Counted from the stretch's first letter, positions 49,001 to 61,350 are shown. The stretch is DNA of 64,000 bases from Poronia punctata (GCA_022579005.1 MU401624.1:22131-86130); one strand, 5' to 3'. Translations and numbers: made by a program. Notes: generated from the sequence alone by a model not told the origin.

Positions 49001-49097
49001 ACTCCGAATATTCCCACACACGCCTTAACACCCATTTAGTCATGTGAAACTGTGAAACTGTGTTGAAGATAAGACTTCAGAAATCCACGATCCTCAA
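46036..49097. other. 3 kb intergenic region
   Basis: No supportable gene. Short low-complexity elements include a GCTGTCGCTGTT-type repeat at about 47448-47470, a GACAGTGACAGTGACG repeat at 47755-47770, a GA-rich patch at 48553-48577 and AGGTAGGTAGG at 47361-47371. The first few hundred bases upstream of 46035 should hold the promoter of the secreted protein. Confidence 0.6.
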
Positions 49098-50142
49098 CTA
49101 CCGGTAAACACCAGTCGTCGTAGTCTTCTTCTCCTTAGCCGTGATAGCAAACATAAACAGCCCCTGCCGGCTCCAAACCGGTCTCTCATCATCATCCTCA
49201 TCCCCAATCTCCACAACATGAAACCGTCTCCTCGCCGCCTTGAGGAACTGCATATCAGCCCGTCTACGCTTCTTGAAGCAGAAATAGACCACGATCCCTT
49301 CCTTTAGCGACAGGAGATCCTGTAGAGTGGTCTGCAGGAGTGGGAAGGCTGGCTCGAAGTACACGCAGTCAGCTGCTAGGATGACGTCTGGCGGATTGGC
49401 GATGACTTTTGACGGGAGTGATTCGCCCCTGTTTATTTAGTTAGGCAAAAAAAAAAAAAAAAAAAGGCGAGTGGTTGAGAAGGAAAGGGAAAGGGAGAAA
49501 ACATACCAATTCAAAATCATAGCTTCAACTTTCCCCTCCAAACCATTCAACTTGATATTATGCTTCATGAGCGAAAACATCTCCTCTTGATCCGTGATAT
49601 ACACTGGAGGTTCCCATTCACCACATCCTTTCGCCACGGCTAATCCTACTAACCCGCCGCCTGCGCCGAGTTCTAATCTGGGTTTTTTTTTGGTAAGCAA
49701 CAACTCGGTAAATTCACGAGAAGAGAAAAGGAGAGAGAGATAGAGAGAAAGAAAGAGAAACCCACATATTCTTCCCCTTTAAATCCCCTCCTCCATGATA
49801 TCTCAACATATATCTCGCAAGCGTCATCCCAGCCGGCCATAACTGACCCCCACAACCATTCGCCAGATCCTCACGTAGTCGCAATTTCCTCTCCGCCGGC
49901 AACAGACCGTCGAAATCCGTCTCCGTCGTCCCGGCTTCCTTGTATGTCGGTAGAGGCGTCAGATCCTCTGCTATTGCCAAGGGTGAGAAGTCTACTTCGG
50001 AGAAGACTGGAGATGCAGGTGTTGTCTGTGTCTCTGAACCGGAATCTACGGATAGGATCGTGGTGGTGGTGGTGGTAGTGCATTGGTTCTTGATGTCTTC
50101 TTCCGCCATGGATATTATTGGGTTATCGATTTTAAGAGACAT
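49098..50142 (-). CDS. EFM6: Seven-beta-strand lysine methyltransferase, EFM6 type
   Basis: Exons are 49766-50142, 49507-49677 and 49429-one-base-short, that is 49098-49428 (introns 88 and 78 nt), giving 292 aa. Splicing makes the SAM-binding motif I, ILELGAGGG, at 126-134 across the first junction. WGESLPSKVIANPPDVILAADCVYFEPAFPLL then gives the post-motif Asp-rich strand and the DCVYFEP signature typical of Efm6. The acidic DQEEMF motif II lies in exon 2. The N-terminal 60 residues are Thr/Ser-rich and variable. Yeast Efm6 methylates a lysine of elongation factor eEF1A in the cytosol. The short ending TTTTGVYR follows strand 7 (GLFMFAI). A second in-frame ATG at 50109 is an alternative start. 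Identification is by family wording, not alignment. Confidence 0.85.
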
Positions 50143-51354
50143 TTTTATTCTTTGGTTTTAAGAATACTTTTCTGTATTTGCTTGGTATGAGCATACCAGA
50201 TTTGAAATAAAGTGATGTAAGATAGAGAAGGTACCGTTGGTGTTATTGTTGTGTTTTCGCTTTACGTCTGATAGGTATAACCGATGTTTCTTTTATTCGT
50301 ATTTCATGTGTAATGGACCATAGGTACGAGTATGGTTGGTATGTAATATACACGGTGTGTTAAAATACGATGTGGCAAGACAGGACTAGATAAGTGTCAT
50401 AAGACAGCGGAGTAGCTGTATTGATCTGACTCGTCAAACTTTTGATTTATTCCCAACGTGTCCATTCTTCTCTATTCTAGCCTTTTGGTGGGTTTTACTC
50501 AAAAGCCCCTCAATAACGACATATATATAGAGAGGGCAGACGCGGCGCGGCGCGATAAGGGTTTCCCTGGACGTTCTTTCTTCCTCCTTTTCTTCTTCTT
50601 TTTAGTCCCTTTGGGTACATAGAGATAAGTAAATAGAGGGGTTCATCTTCTCAGGGTCCACGGGAGCCAAATTTGACTACCTATCAGCCCCTCTACTCGT
50701 ACATGTGATACGCCTAGAAGTTGTAGAGATAGACACTGATAAAGTGCTTACATAATAGACTAGGCAGTAAGGTAAGGAGATAGGTATTTCATCTGTTCTA
50801 GACCCCGTCTGGCCCGCCTTTTAACATAATCAGTCTTATCGCGACTTGCAGGTCAAACAAACTTTTGCGTCTACTCATAACAATATCAGAAATACCTACC
50901 GGGGGCACATATACAAATGGAGTTAGGTTTGAAATTTAACAGCGCTATATGATTATCCCGCCTTTGGCTTCTTTATCAGATGCTCTAAACGCTTTGGAAA
51001 GTTATAAAGAGGGGTGGCTATATGTCCACAGGGTAGGCTGCACCACACCGGGAGGAAGACGCTCAGTAGCATATTACACGCCGGGCTTTATGTTTATTAT
51101 TTTATTTTACTTTATTTTACTTCATTGAATATGCATATCCAAGCCTTTGTTATGTTTTCAAAGGCGCAGTATGTATGCTACCACATCTGGCAGGTTACCT
51201 TAGTTATTATCTTCAAGTTTAGAACCTATACTATGTAGAAGGACAACGTTATCCGTTTGAAACTGTTTCCGGCGCCGCCTCCAGAGTCCAACCCCGGTAA
51301 TCTTCGCCAGGGGTACTTTAGAATTGCGACTATCTAAGCTCAGTTTACTTTGAT
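50143..51354. other. Intergenic region between EFM6 and DUG1
   Basis: 1.2 kb spacer holding the EFM6 promoter and DUG1 3' UTR. It has a GCGGCGCGGCGCG block at about 50540-50553, a TTTTATTTTACTTTATTTTACTT low-complexity stretch at about 51100-51122, and a CTACTCGTACA motif near 50692. No gene is visible. Confidence 0.6.
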
Positions 51355-53108
51355 TTATTCCTGTGGCTCCTCCGCGACGTAGTGCAGATAGGCACCCAAT
51401 AGTTTGATACCCTCGATATAGTTGCGCTTGTCTAGTTTCTCGTTGATCGAATGCGCGCCGTCCGTTGAGCTGCCCATCGGCAACAACAGCACGTTCTTGC
51501 CCGTCGCCTGCTCGAAAGTCAAGGTGACAGGGATACTGCGCACACGATTGGATTAGCGACTGCCATCAACCAACTTTTGGCACAATACAAAGCTCACCTT
51601 CCACCCTCGCGGGTAAAGTCGGGCTTGACACCCCATACGCGCTCGGTTGCCTTGGTGGCAGCACGGAAGTTCCAGTGGTTCGGGCTAGCGGCCCACCAGT
51701 TACCGGTATGCTGCGCATAGACCTTAAGGCTGTTCTTGGAGCCCAACTTGGCAAAGACGTCCTTGACGTAGCTGTATACGTACTCATTGGTCTTGTCGAT
51801 GGCCATGTCGGGAACGCTGCGGATAGAGAACTTGCCAATCACCTTGGAGGGGATGACGGTCTTGGCGCCGGGGGCCGAGTAGGCGCCCTCGATGCCGTGG
51901 ACGCTGAGGGAGGGGAATCGCCAACGCGCCATCAGTGTGTTCTTCTTATCGTCGTGAATGGTAGTCTGTGAGCCCAGCGACTCGTGCAGGTTGTCCATGG
52001 TGAACGAGATGTCGTCGTATAGCTTCTCCTCTTCCGCCGTTACGGGCGCAACTTGCTCGTAGATGCCGGGGATCTGGATCTTGCCGTGCGTGTCTACCAG
52101 GCTGCCTAGTACACGTACCAGATCTGTCATAGGCTCTTGTGCAGTACCGCCGAAGACACCACTGTGCAGATCAGCACCAGGTCCCGACACCTCCACGCTG
52201 TAGTAGTTGCATCCGCGCAGACCATACGTCAGGCAGGGCTTCTCCGTGCCAAGCCAGTAATTGTCGCTGATGCAGACCACGTCGGCGTCAGCAAAGTAAC
52301 CCTTACCCTCCTTCTGGATCAGCTCGTCGAGGCCTTCCGATCCGTATTCCTCCATGCCCTCGAAGCACATGAGCAGGTTGACGGGGAAGTCTACACCGGC
52401 CTTCTGGTGGGCTTCGATGGCATTGAGCCATCCGAGGACCGGCCCCTTGTCGTCAGTGCTTCCACGGCCAAACATGCGGCCGTCTTCGCCTACGGTCAGG
52501 GTAAAGGGTTCCGTGGCCCAGCCATCGCTCTTCTCGGCAGGCTGGACGTCGTAATGACCGTAAACCAAGACGGTCCGCTTGTTCTTGTCGCTGCCGTAGC
52601 GGGCTAGGACGACGGGCGGCAGGTCGAGCTCGGGCTTGTCAGGTTGCTTGCCAAGCGGCCGCAATTCGACACTGGCACCCAAGTTCTTCAGCTCGCTGGC
52701 CAAGAACTCGCCCATGCGTACGACGTCGGGCCTACGGGCAGGGTCGGCCGAGACGGAGGGGATGGCAACGGCCTTTGCGAGGCGGTCGATGAAATGGTCC
52801 GACAATTTGTCGACCTCGGCGAGGTAGCCATCGATGTGAGGCGCCATCTTGCGTGCTTGGTGGGCTTTGATGGCCGGGGTAAGATAGGTCCTTCTAGCCG
52901 AAATACCACAAGCGTTACGAGGTCCGGCAGCGTCTAGGGGCGAGCTACGACTATAAGAGGCGCTCGGATACGGAGAAAATGCGAGGGAACCAATAGCTCG
53001 GCAATAATTTCTCTCCAGGCTCTTTAGTCTCTTCAGATTATATGACGAGGACAGAGATGGGTTCGCGAGTTGTTGACGCGGGAGTCGTGTGAGTAGAGTG
53101 CGGGGCAT
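51355..53108 (-). CDS. DUG1: Cys-Gly metallodipeptidase (M20 family), DUG1 homologue, with optional presequence
   Basis: Exons are 51598-53108 and 51355-51535; the 62-nt intron joins REGG to SIPVTLTF. The conserved start is the internal ATG at 52847 (MAPHIDGYL), giving 476 aa, close to yeast Dug1 (481). Zinc and catalytic elements, in short-form numbering: His98 and Asp100 in [18 protein letters not shown] with the bridging Asp; [10 protein letters not shown] with the general-base Glu-Glu pair; DLHSGVFGG; and the last zinc His in [12 protein letters not shown]. Dug1 cleaves Cys-Gly in the Dug pathway of glutathione degradation in the cytosol. From the upstream ATG at 53108 the frame adds 87 residues rich in Arg/Ser and poor in acids, a likely mitochondrial presequence; that form has 563 aa. 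The ATG context at 52847 (AAGATGGCG) is strong. Confidence 0.93.
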
Positions 53109-54087
53109 TTGAAGATTATATATCATACCGTAATGCAAGGACGGTAACTCGAAAAGGTAGCTCCAACGTCCCGTTACTCTCAGTACGTACTTATTATACT
53201 TAACCAGTGAGGGGCACTCAATTAGCAAACAGGCGCTATGTGCTCTCGTCGTAGGTTAGTACCTTAGGCATGCGCCTACTTGTACACATAAGTACTACAC
53301 CTATCAGATAATGTCAGTAACTCCAAGGTACCTATTTGTAGGCAAGATACTTGTAGAACAAGAATACCTACAAGTAAACAGGCTCAGATCAATGCTGTAG
53401 TCAATGTATTAACACGTACCTAAGTACTCTCTACAGCACCTACTACAAGCTACACGTACAACAGTATCAGCAATACCGATCTGAACAGCTCATTGGATGT
53501 AGTATATTAAAGAGATGGGAAGTTTCCAAGGTTCTTTCTGTTCACATGGCAGAAAATGCTCTTTGCCCCACCCTGCCCGCAACGGTTATTCATGGCTTTA
53601 GCACAACGCCTGCCCATTATGGAAGGCTGTTAGGGCGAGCCAAGGTACGTACCGAAGGCACGAGAGACTCATTACGTGTAATAAACTCAACTCGGACTGT
53701 CCAGAATAAAACTGCATCAGAAATTTAGGTAAATACCTAGACTTGACATAACACATAGCATCATATAGACAACTTAGCTAGGTCCACCTGAATCTACAGG
53801 CGAGGTATATCGGTTCCCTGATAGTGAATAAGGGGGGAGATGGTATCAACGCCGTTCTAACACAAATATGAGGATGCTATATAATAACCCGCTGTTTTCT
53901 GTCCCTTTAGACAACCATAGCGACTGACCTATATATAATGTAATGTATGCCCCCAGACTTCGTATCTGTCTTTAACCATGTCAAATGTATACATATAGGT
54001 ACAAAATATAATATGATATTTAAGGTACACCTGCTTAATAGACAAGCAACTGCCAAGCTGCTGACACAGAAACTCCCAAACCAAGAG
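53109..54087. other. Intergenic region upstream of DUG1
   Basis: About 1 kb, including the DUG1 promoter. It is dense in TACTTGTA/TACAAGTA and GTACCTA motifs between 53250 and 53460. No gene is visible. Confidence 0.6.
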
Positions 54088-56370
54088 CTACCTTGGCAGG
54101 TTTAAATGTGCATGACGCAGGCCGGAAGCTTTTCTCCCTCTATCTTTCAGTAACATGATACCTAATGGTATATCCACCGTGAGACTGTCTCTTAGCGCGT
54201 CCGTTATGGGCGTCGTCTCGGGATCGACCAGATGAATTTTCTGGTCTAGATGGTAGGCTTCTAGGAGCTTGGTGCCTAGCGGGACCAGGGGCCGCTTTGC
54301 ACCTGCGTTTTGCCTGTATTGTTTGATTAGTTGGGCCAAACCGACGCCCTGCGAGCCGTCGCCGTAAAAAGCTCTACCGGCTGCAAGTTCGTCCCGCCCA
54401 AAGATGACGTCTTCCCACGTTTTAAGATATATGTACCGCAGACCCGGCTGTCCTGGCTGATGCCGAATTACCTTAGTGAGCAAATTATTCATCTTGGAAT
54501 TTGTAAACCCGTTCAAGGCGGCGTATCGCCACATTACCCGAAGCATGTTGGGATGTCGGCGTTTCCAGAAGATGTCAAACAGTATATCGTACGCGACGGC
54601 GCCATGTGTCAATCGGGGCCATCGTGAAAGAAGGGCGAGTTTTTGAGGAATGGACGGCTCGTGCATCAGCATGATACTCAGCGTGTACGGGGATAGCGGC
54701 ACATCCCAACTGCCTTCCATCCTATCCAACAGTTTGTAACAAGCCTGCAAATTCCCATGGGAGCCCAGTTCGACTAGAACTTTGTTTAATGTTATCGTGT
54801 CTACCCATGATGTGCCGAACCGATTGCAGTACACCTCCAAAATGTCGAAGACATTGTCCATGTTGCCCTCGGTTCGAGCATTGATTACCATGCACTCTCG
54901 AAGCACCTCGGTTTCGATGCCCTCCAAGTTGATCACACCTCTGACGGTGATCTCGTACATGGCCCGTAATTTTATGTTGTCATCCCGGATCAGGCGAAGA
55001 AGCGCCTTCCAAGCCCCGGGACCAACGGAATGGCCTTGTTTACACATACCCCTCAGTGTGCTATTGAAAAGCCTGAGATCGGCAAACTTTGCCGCATCAT
55101 CTAGGAAAAGTTCAAAAGTCTCGGCATCTATGGGCATACCATTTAGCTCGGCCTGGGACATGATGGCTCGAGCCGTAGGCCGCGATCCTGGCCCTGCGAG
55201 GAGCACATATCGAAGGGCCATCTTCAACGTGTTTGCTGTCACTAGAGGCTGCATGTATTGAGATGTGAAAATTTGAAGGAGGTGATCGAGGACAATCAAG
55301 TGATGACTCTGGCCATGTGGGTAGAGTATACGGGACAGATCTGGGGGCATCCGGGCCAAAACCAGATCCGCAACATACTTCTCGAGCGAAGATTCGGTCC
55401 AGGTATCTGGCTTGCGGATCTCCTCGGGTCGGGTCGTCAGTGTGTACGATTTGTATCGTGGTGCAAAGTTGTCCCGATCCATGATTGTGACCTCAAATTT
55501 GGCCGGACCATCTCTACTGCGCTGTAGTCGAGGCAGATGCTCATCGTCTGACATTATCCCCAACGTCTTGACGACGGCGCGCAGGGTGTCGCGTATACGC
55601 CCAATTATCCCCCATATATAGAGTATTACTGGCCCTTCCTCGGAAGAACCCGTTTCCAGGCTGATCCCGCAGCCTTGTTTTTCTTGTATCCGCTCAATGT
55701 TCTGTTCGAACTCGGAGAAAGTCATAGCCTTCGTGATCGCCGTTTTCGCAATTGTCGCCTTCAACAAACATTCGGGGGGCTTGACTTTAGGGACATGGGC
55801 TCGAGGTGCCACGTCGACTGTATTCGTATGGTCAAACATGAACTCAATCATTTCCAACCAGTCGGGCGAAGATTTATGGAGCAATGTGCTGACAGACTCG
55901 TTTAGCGACACCATACGTTCAATGGCTGTCCTTTTCCGTTCATACTGACGAGTTACGCGGCGACTTGCGTACTGAACCGTGGGTTTCAGGGTAGTCCTGC
56001 GGCGCTCGTCCCCCCTGGGTTTCTTGCTTCTTGCCATAGTGCGAAGAAGCTCTCGCGTTAGGATGCCACGCCTGCTCAGAGCAGGCGCAGTTTGGGTATG
56101 GGCCGCATTCGAATCCGCGATTGAAGCGTAGGCGCCGATATCAGTTTTAGAAGATTCGAGTCCTATTTTCGAGGTATCTGGATCCTGCGAAACGACGGGT
56201 TCCGCTCTTGTCGAGAATGAACGGTAGCAATGGGTTGCGCATTGAGAGATCGGGTGATGGCTCAGGGTCAAAATTCGACCCACCCTGGGCAACGACAAGT
56301 ACTCGTAGGGCCCTTGGGGTAATACACCGCGAGACCGGGCTCTCGATAGCAACTTAAGCCCCGCGGACAT
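54088..56370 (-). CDS. Mitochondrial PPR-like protein, function unknown
   Basis: Single exon of 760 aa. The N-terminus (MSAGLKLLSRARSRG, then CYRSFSTRAEP) is basic with no acids in the first 20 residues and has a typical fungal cleavage neighbourhood, so import into mitochondria is likely. Residues about 115-160 are strongly basic (RSKKPRGDERRRTTLKP...RRVTRQYERKR). From about 350 to 640 the protein is helical, with repeat-like units such as ETFELFLDDAAKFADLRLFNSTLRGMC and NKVLVELGSHGNLQACYKLLDRM that look like degenerate pentatricopeptide repeats. PPR proteins in fungal mitochondria usually stabilise or activate translation of a particular organelle mRNA. I do not recognise the exact orthologue. 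The ATG at 56370 is the first in frame and begins the presequence. Confidence 0.85.
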   Translation of the reverse strand: MSAGLKLLSRARSRGVLPQGPYEYLSLPRVGRILTLSHHPISQCATHCYRSFSTRAEPVVSQDPDTSKIGLESSKTDIGAYASIADSNAAHTQTAPALSRRGILTRELLRTMARSKKPRGDERRRTTLKPTVQYASRRVTRQYERKRTAIERMVSLNESVSTLLHKSSPDWLEMIEFMFDHTNTVDVAPRAHVPKVKPPECLLKATIAKTAITKAMTFSEFEQNIERIQEKQGCGISLETGSSEEGPVILYIWGIIGRIRDTLRAVVKTLGIMSDDEHLPRLQRSRDGPAKFEVTIMDRDNFAPRYKSYTLTTRPEEIRKPDTWTESSLEKYVADLVLARMPPDLSRILYPHGQSHHLIVLDHLLQIFTSQYMQPLVTANTLKMALRYVLLAGPGSRPTARAIMSQAELNGMPIDAETFELFLDDAAKFADLRLFNSTLRGMCKQGHSVGPGAWKALLRLIRDDNIKLRAMYEITVRGVINLEGIETEVLRECMVINARTEGNMDNVFDILEVYCNRFGTSWVDTITLNKVLVELGSHGNLQACYKLLDRMEGSWDVPLSPYTLSIMLMHEPSIPQKLALLSRWPRLTHGAVAYDILFDIFWKRRHPNMLRVMWRYAALNGFTNSKMNNLLTKVIRHQPGQPGLRYIYLKTWEDVIFGRDELAAGRAFYGDGSQGVGLAQLIKQYRQNAGAKRPLVPLGTKLLEAYHLDQKIHLVDPETTPITDALRDSLTVDIPLGIMLLKDRGRKASGLRHAHLNLPR

Positions 56371-57385
56371 TTGCTATGAGTTCGTATGACTTTTCTTTTT
56401 GAAGGGCATTTCAGCTGCCAACAGGAGGTATGCGGAATTTTAAGAATCGAACTTTTCCAACTTGAACATGAGAAGTTTCGTTCAGAGTCCTGACCAATTC
56501 CACGCCAAATCCATCCCTCTTCTAAAGCGGCAATAAATGGACCTTGTCTTGCCTCCTAACCCCAGGGAGATTAGTCTTACCCACATGTACTCGTAGTTAC
56601 CTATTTCCCTAGGTATATACCCACATAAAATATCTTATCAGCACCTAAGATAAATGCGGTTGTACTATGTACAAGAAAGACACATCTTGGCCCAACGTCC
56701 TAAGGTTAGACTACTCGTAGGTAAGGTAGGATAGGTACTGTACTTGTACGTGTACTTGTCGGTTACGTTATTACCAGTACCAGAAAACTAAAATGATGAA
56801 AGCTATTTATTATTCTTGCGTTTATTCATCTACAGGCTACACCTCTCCAAGTTGAAGTGCCATCAACTGCTACGCATTAGGACCGCGGGAATAGGAATTA
56901 GAAAGGGATGATAACTATAGAGGAGATACGGCGCAGAAACTCATGTGATCCTCCTTCAAGGCTCAAGCAGTGAAAACTCGACAGGCGGGAAGTTGCCAGG
57001 TTGACCAAAGCTGTTATGCCTCTCTGGAGAACGGCCCCTATCCATACCGCATGGTATTCCCGCTCAAAAATGCGCTTGCACAAGTTCATGTCGTATGCTC
57101 ATGGTTCCTCTCCGGGGTGGCTAAAAGAAGAATCCTCGCCTCTGCTTGGGCATTCTCGGATTCTTGGCGTGTATTCCCTTCCACTAACCCTGGTCTCCTT
57201 ACATGCACCGAGTTAAAGAAGACCTCCACCGCCCAGCCGAATTGCACCTACACAGCCGGCATGGGTATGCCGCTTTTTAGTTTTCCCAAGGCTCTCTTAC
57301 AAGACGCTTTGATGAAATCTAGTTTTGAATCCACCGCCCAGCGTCAACTGATACCGTGAACAAATTAGTCTTTGACGAAGAGGGC
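56371..57385. other. Intergenic region between PTC2 and the PPR-like gene
   Basis: About 1 kb containing the PPR-like gene's promoter and the PTC2 3' UTR. TACTCGTA/TACTTGTA motifs lie at about 56588-56595, 56711-56720 and 56738-56760. An open frame at 56970-57359 on the + strand shows no family resemblance. Confidence 0.6.
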
Positions 57386-59265
57386 TCAGTTTTCCTTCCC
57401 CCCGGCATTGTCCTTGGTAGCATCGCCGTCTGTGGTCGCCTTCGGCGCATCGGCCGTTTGTGTACCCGACGACTCTTGCTGCGTCTTCGATCCTCGAGGG
57501 GGAGGCGAGGGGGCTCTGGGCGGAAAGCCATCGCCCTCATTGGTATCGGTCGTGGCATTCTTGGAGACTTGGATCGCTAAGTCCTTATCTTCTTCCTGGT
57601 TGTCGAACATCTCGGCATCGTCCGAATCCGTAAGAACTTCAGTACCATCTCCAAGGAAAATAATGCGGCCCTTATACCCACCAGTGCCGAAATTCCTGGA
57701 TCTATTCTCCGTGTCTACATCATAGCCGCTGCCGCTATCGCTGTCATCGTAATGATGATGAACACCAGGTCCCCGGAATTCCGCTGAGGCACCGCAAGTC
57801 AGTTGGTTCCAGGAGACCCAGGCTCTAAGATGGCATACCGTATTCGGGGGGTGCACAAGGGCCGTCGCCCTTGGCTACTCGGCTGGCAACCTCATCATAC
57901 CACTGTTCCTTTGTCTTGCCTCTCAAGAAACCGATGATGACCATAGTCATATTGTCGCATCCAACACCGCCGGTTTCGGAATTTGAAGCCAGGCAATTAT
58001 CCATCATATTCTCGCAAATCTTATCGAGTTCTTGTTTCGCGGCGATACCTCTGCGGACGAATTCGACGACGGCCTGCGACGATTGGCAATCCCAGATGCC
58101 TAATGTGTGTTAGTCTGTAAATAAATGGACTAGTTCGGGGGTGGAGAGGAACTGCGCACCGTCGCACGCGATAACCAGAAATTCATCGTCGTCGCTAATT
58201 TCGTGCATAATTACATCAGGATAGGCGGTCACTATCTGTTGCTCGGGCGCTAGCTCAGCACTTTTCTTGAATTCGAAGTCTCCGATGGCGCGGGAAAGAG
58301 CGAGATTGCCATTGACTCGACCAAAGTCCACAAAGCCACCAGCAGCGGTGATGCGGGCTCTTTCGCCTGCAAATTTGACGACAGAATTAGTTCACAGCCA
58401 CGAAACTCTTTTATGACTCTTACTGACCTTCATTCGAGGGCTTGTGGTCAAACGATAGTTGCTTAGCTCGTCCCTTGACTCCCAGCACACTTCTCGAGTC
58501 ACCAGCATTCGCCTGGGTCTGGTCAGTATATCTCGGCATATACATGGCTACTGCACCAGAGGAAGTTACGTACAACGAAGATTTTGTCGGCAGTAATCAA
58601 TCCACAGCAAGCAGTGCAACCGGATACTTCTTCTTCGTACTGGGGGTCTAATGAAAAGGTCAGTGGCGGGTCACTAGAGCCCGACGGGGGACATCAAGGC
58701 GAGAATAGCGTACCACTCAATATAGCCCGATCGGTAGCCAGGAAGCAATCCTTAAGCGACTGTTCATAGTTGCCATTCTTGAAGGTGTCCTGTTTGAGGA
58801 GAATCTCGGTTATGTATTTGCCGGCGAACTGGGCAACCTTGTCTCCACCGTGGCCATCGAAGACGCCGAAAAAGGATAATCGCGACCCGTGCTTCTTCTT
58901 TTCCTCGCCTTCGGGGGTCAGGAGATCGAGAACAGTGCAGTGAGCATCCTCCATGCTAATTCTCCATCCTTGCATGGCCGAGACGCCATACAGTAGCCGG
59001 TCATCCTCGCCCTTATCCGAAGTCTGTCGTTTGGGAAGAATACTGTCAGCGATGGGCAAGGTGGAAAAACGGCAACTTAAGAAAGAGGGACGTAGCAGAG
59101 GCCAGATAATAAAACTGCACTCTGGTGATGAGGTCATCAGGCACGCGCGCAAAGGGCGGCCGCAAGGTGATCGTTACAGATGAATCATAATTGACACAAG
59201 AGGAATTTTGAATGGCTGATTGGCTATACCTTTTCGACAACGGGCTCTGAGAGGGTCTGACCCAT
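57386..59265 (-). CDS. PTC2: Type 2C protein phosphatase, Ptc2/Ptc3 type
   Basis: Seven exons: 59230-59265, 58714-59023, 58574-58647, 58428-58512, 58160-58366, 57839-58099 and 57386-57783. Introns are 206 nt, then 55-66 nt. Product 456 aa. The start MGQTLSEPVVEK carries a Gly2 suited to N-myristoylation. Metal-binding and catalytic motifs are SMEDAH (Glu37, Asp38), FDGHGG (Asp68), ANAGDSRSV, ALSRAIGDFEFK, VIACDGIWDC and GGVGCDNMTMVI. The tail from about 330 (EFRGPGVHHHYDDSDSG) is acidic, then Pro/Ser/Thr-rich, as in fungal Ptc2. The family needs Mn2+/Mg2+ and turns off stress MAPKs, the unfolded-protein response kinase and checkpoint kinases in yeast. All splice phases agree and no stop interrupts the joined frame. 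Confidence 0.94.
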
Positions 59266-61350
59266 GGCGATAGAAGATGGATGTGATCGCCGAGAAGTGG
59301 TGAGTTGAGTTTGTCTGGTGTCGCCGAGCTGGAAGGAGGGGCAGATTCGGTGTAGTTGGGTCAGTTGTGCTTAGACTCAACCTGGATCTAATATAGGTCA
59401 CAGGTGGGGGGTTGTTTAGGTACAGCACACGCTCTGTAGGATTTGAGAATGGCGAGGGACTTGAGAGCGAGGTGGCCTAGGAACAGAGGAGTCAAATTTG
59501 CTTCGCCCCAAATGATTGAATCAAATAGTAAGTCGGCGACTTCTTCTAAAGAGTAGCAGAACCAGGTAAGACCAAAGTTGTGTCAGCCCTAGCAAAGAAT
59601 ATAACAAACAAGAAATACGCGTGTTCTTGAGGCGCAAGCGTAGAGGGAGTCAAAGACAGTTAGGTGTAGGAACCAGGAAAGAGAAAAATGCTGCTAACAT
59701 AGATAGCCTAGGTCAGAGGGATATTCACTATGGTGGTGATGATGGCTGGGCTGGCTGGTGTGTGCTACGCCAAGTCTAGTTCAAGATTGTGAGGACGAAG
59801 GCCGAAAACAGAGGCGAGGGCGGGGTTGCGAAAGATGCAGGTGGCATGCAAATGACTTGGGGCGTAAGAAAACCCAGTTGTCAATACAATACCACAGAGA
59901 GGGGCCTCCAGTAGTCAGGTCAAAGTACCTATAGGCCAGGCACAACTCACAGCGCTGTGCAGTGGGCTTAGCGTGGGGAAGAATAGTGAAGGAATGAACC
60001 AACTAGAGTTGAATGGGACTAGTAAAAGAATCTAAGATCGCCAGCCCCTCATCCAGACTGGTTGTACGTGCCACCGGATGTCTGTAGCAACACCGAAATG
60101 CTATTGCAAAGGTCAAGCATAATACATATTATTGCTAAGAATATCAAAGTGTTACCTAGTACCTATCTATTAGTATAGAAAGACCTTTAGTTCAAGAGCT
60201 CCCCATGTTCTAAGTTAAACCTGAATCTGCTATGTAGTAGACATGTGTACAAGTATTATCTACTGACATAACCACAAACCTCACATTATGTACGTGTACA
60301 GACACTTAACAGGTCAGGTGTTTTTGCTCAAGTAGGTAGTTAGCTAAGGTTAGGTAGGTGTGTTACGGTTACATATACCTTTGACACAAGATCTCTTTAC
60401 CTACCTAAAAGATGATAAGGTAGATCTCTAGAGGAAATTTTCATATTCCCGCCTCAACTACAAGTACAAGTAACACAAGATCGCAGGATGTACGCATCAT
60501 AAAAACATACCAAAGCACCTTATCAGGGGCAACAAGCAGATGTGACCAGGCTCATCAGGTATCTACTGCATGTGATAGTTAATCATTATTTGTTTTGTTT
60601 TATCCACCCGCAGCTTTGGACCGGGCCAACCCCATCATTGTTGGTATTAGGTAGACATGCTTCAAATTTTCATCTATTCCTACGCATCTATGCTACCTTG
60701 TGGTGCCCTCCGAGCTACTGTAATCTATTGATGTGACACCTTGATATGCCGTAAACGACCAGCAATCCCTGTGGTCGGGTGCAGGTAGGTTTGCCGCGAG
60801 CCCTGCGTTAATCTAATGCGCATGTTGCACAGTACAAGAAGGGCGGCTATGAGCTCCTACATACCGCTCTAGAAATTTAAGTGTTTATATACCTATGTAG
60901 ATATGGCCTCTCAAGTGCTCAGTTCCCGTTTCCTCAAAGGCAGTACCTAGATTAGGTCTTGTGGTCAAGAAAGTGTTTTCCTGAACAATGGAAGACTTGA
61001 ACCTTCAATGATGCATGAACTTATGAAGGTACATGTTGGTGAATCTGTAACCTAACAATAGATAGGTACACTGTACCTATGCTAACCTTCTATCAGGTAG
61101 CGACATGGGTGTCGTGCATTGGCCTGGTACCTACCACCTGCTTATTTACGGAGTGTATTGAAAAGGTAATAAGCAGGAACTGTCCAACCCTTGAAATACC
61201 TAGCTGGACCTCTCTGTCTCCAATCTACCTAGGGATAAGCCTTGCGCATGCCTCGCAGCTGTTCAAAACTCAAAACTCAAGGGTATTAAGCGGTAAGTAC
61301 CTGGGGTAGGGTTGGCCGGACCTGACCTATTAAGAGAGGACCTAGTAGGT
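59266..61350. other. Intergenic region leading to the AT-rich tract
   Basis: 2.1 kb upstream of PTC2. CTACC/GGTAG motifs become denser toward the right (60150-60420 and 60870-61110). No gene is visible; ORFs of 60-76 codons have no family resemblance. Confidence 0.6.

Noticed and set aside
56970..57359. 129-codon frame downstream of PTC2
   Set aside because: No homology visible and it lies in the expected PTC2 3' UTR on the opposite strand.
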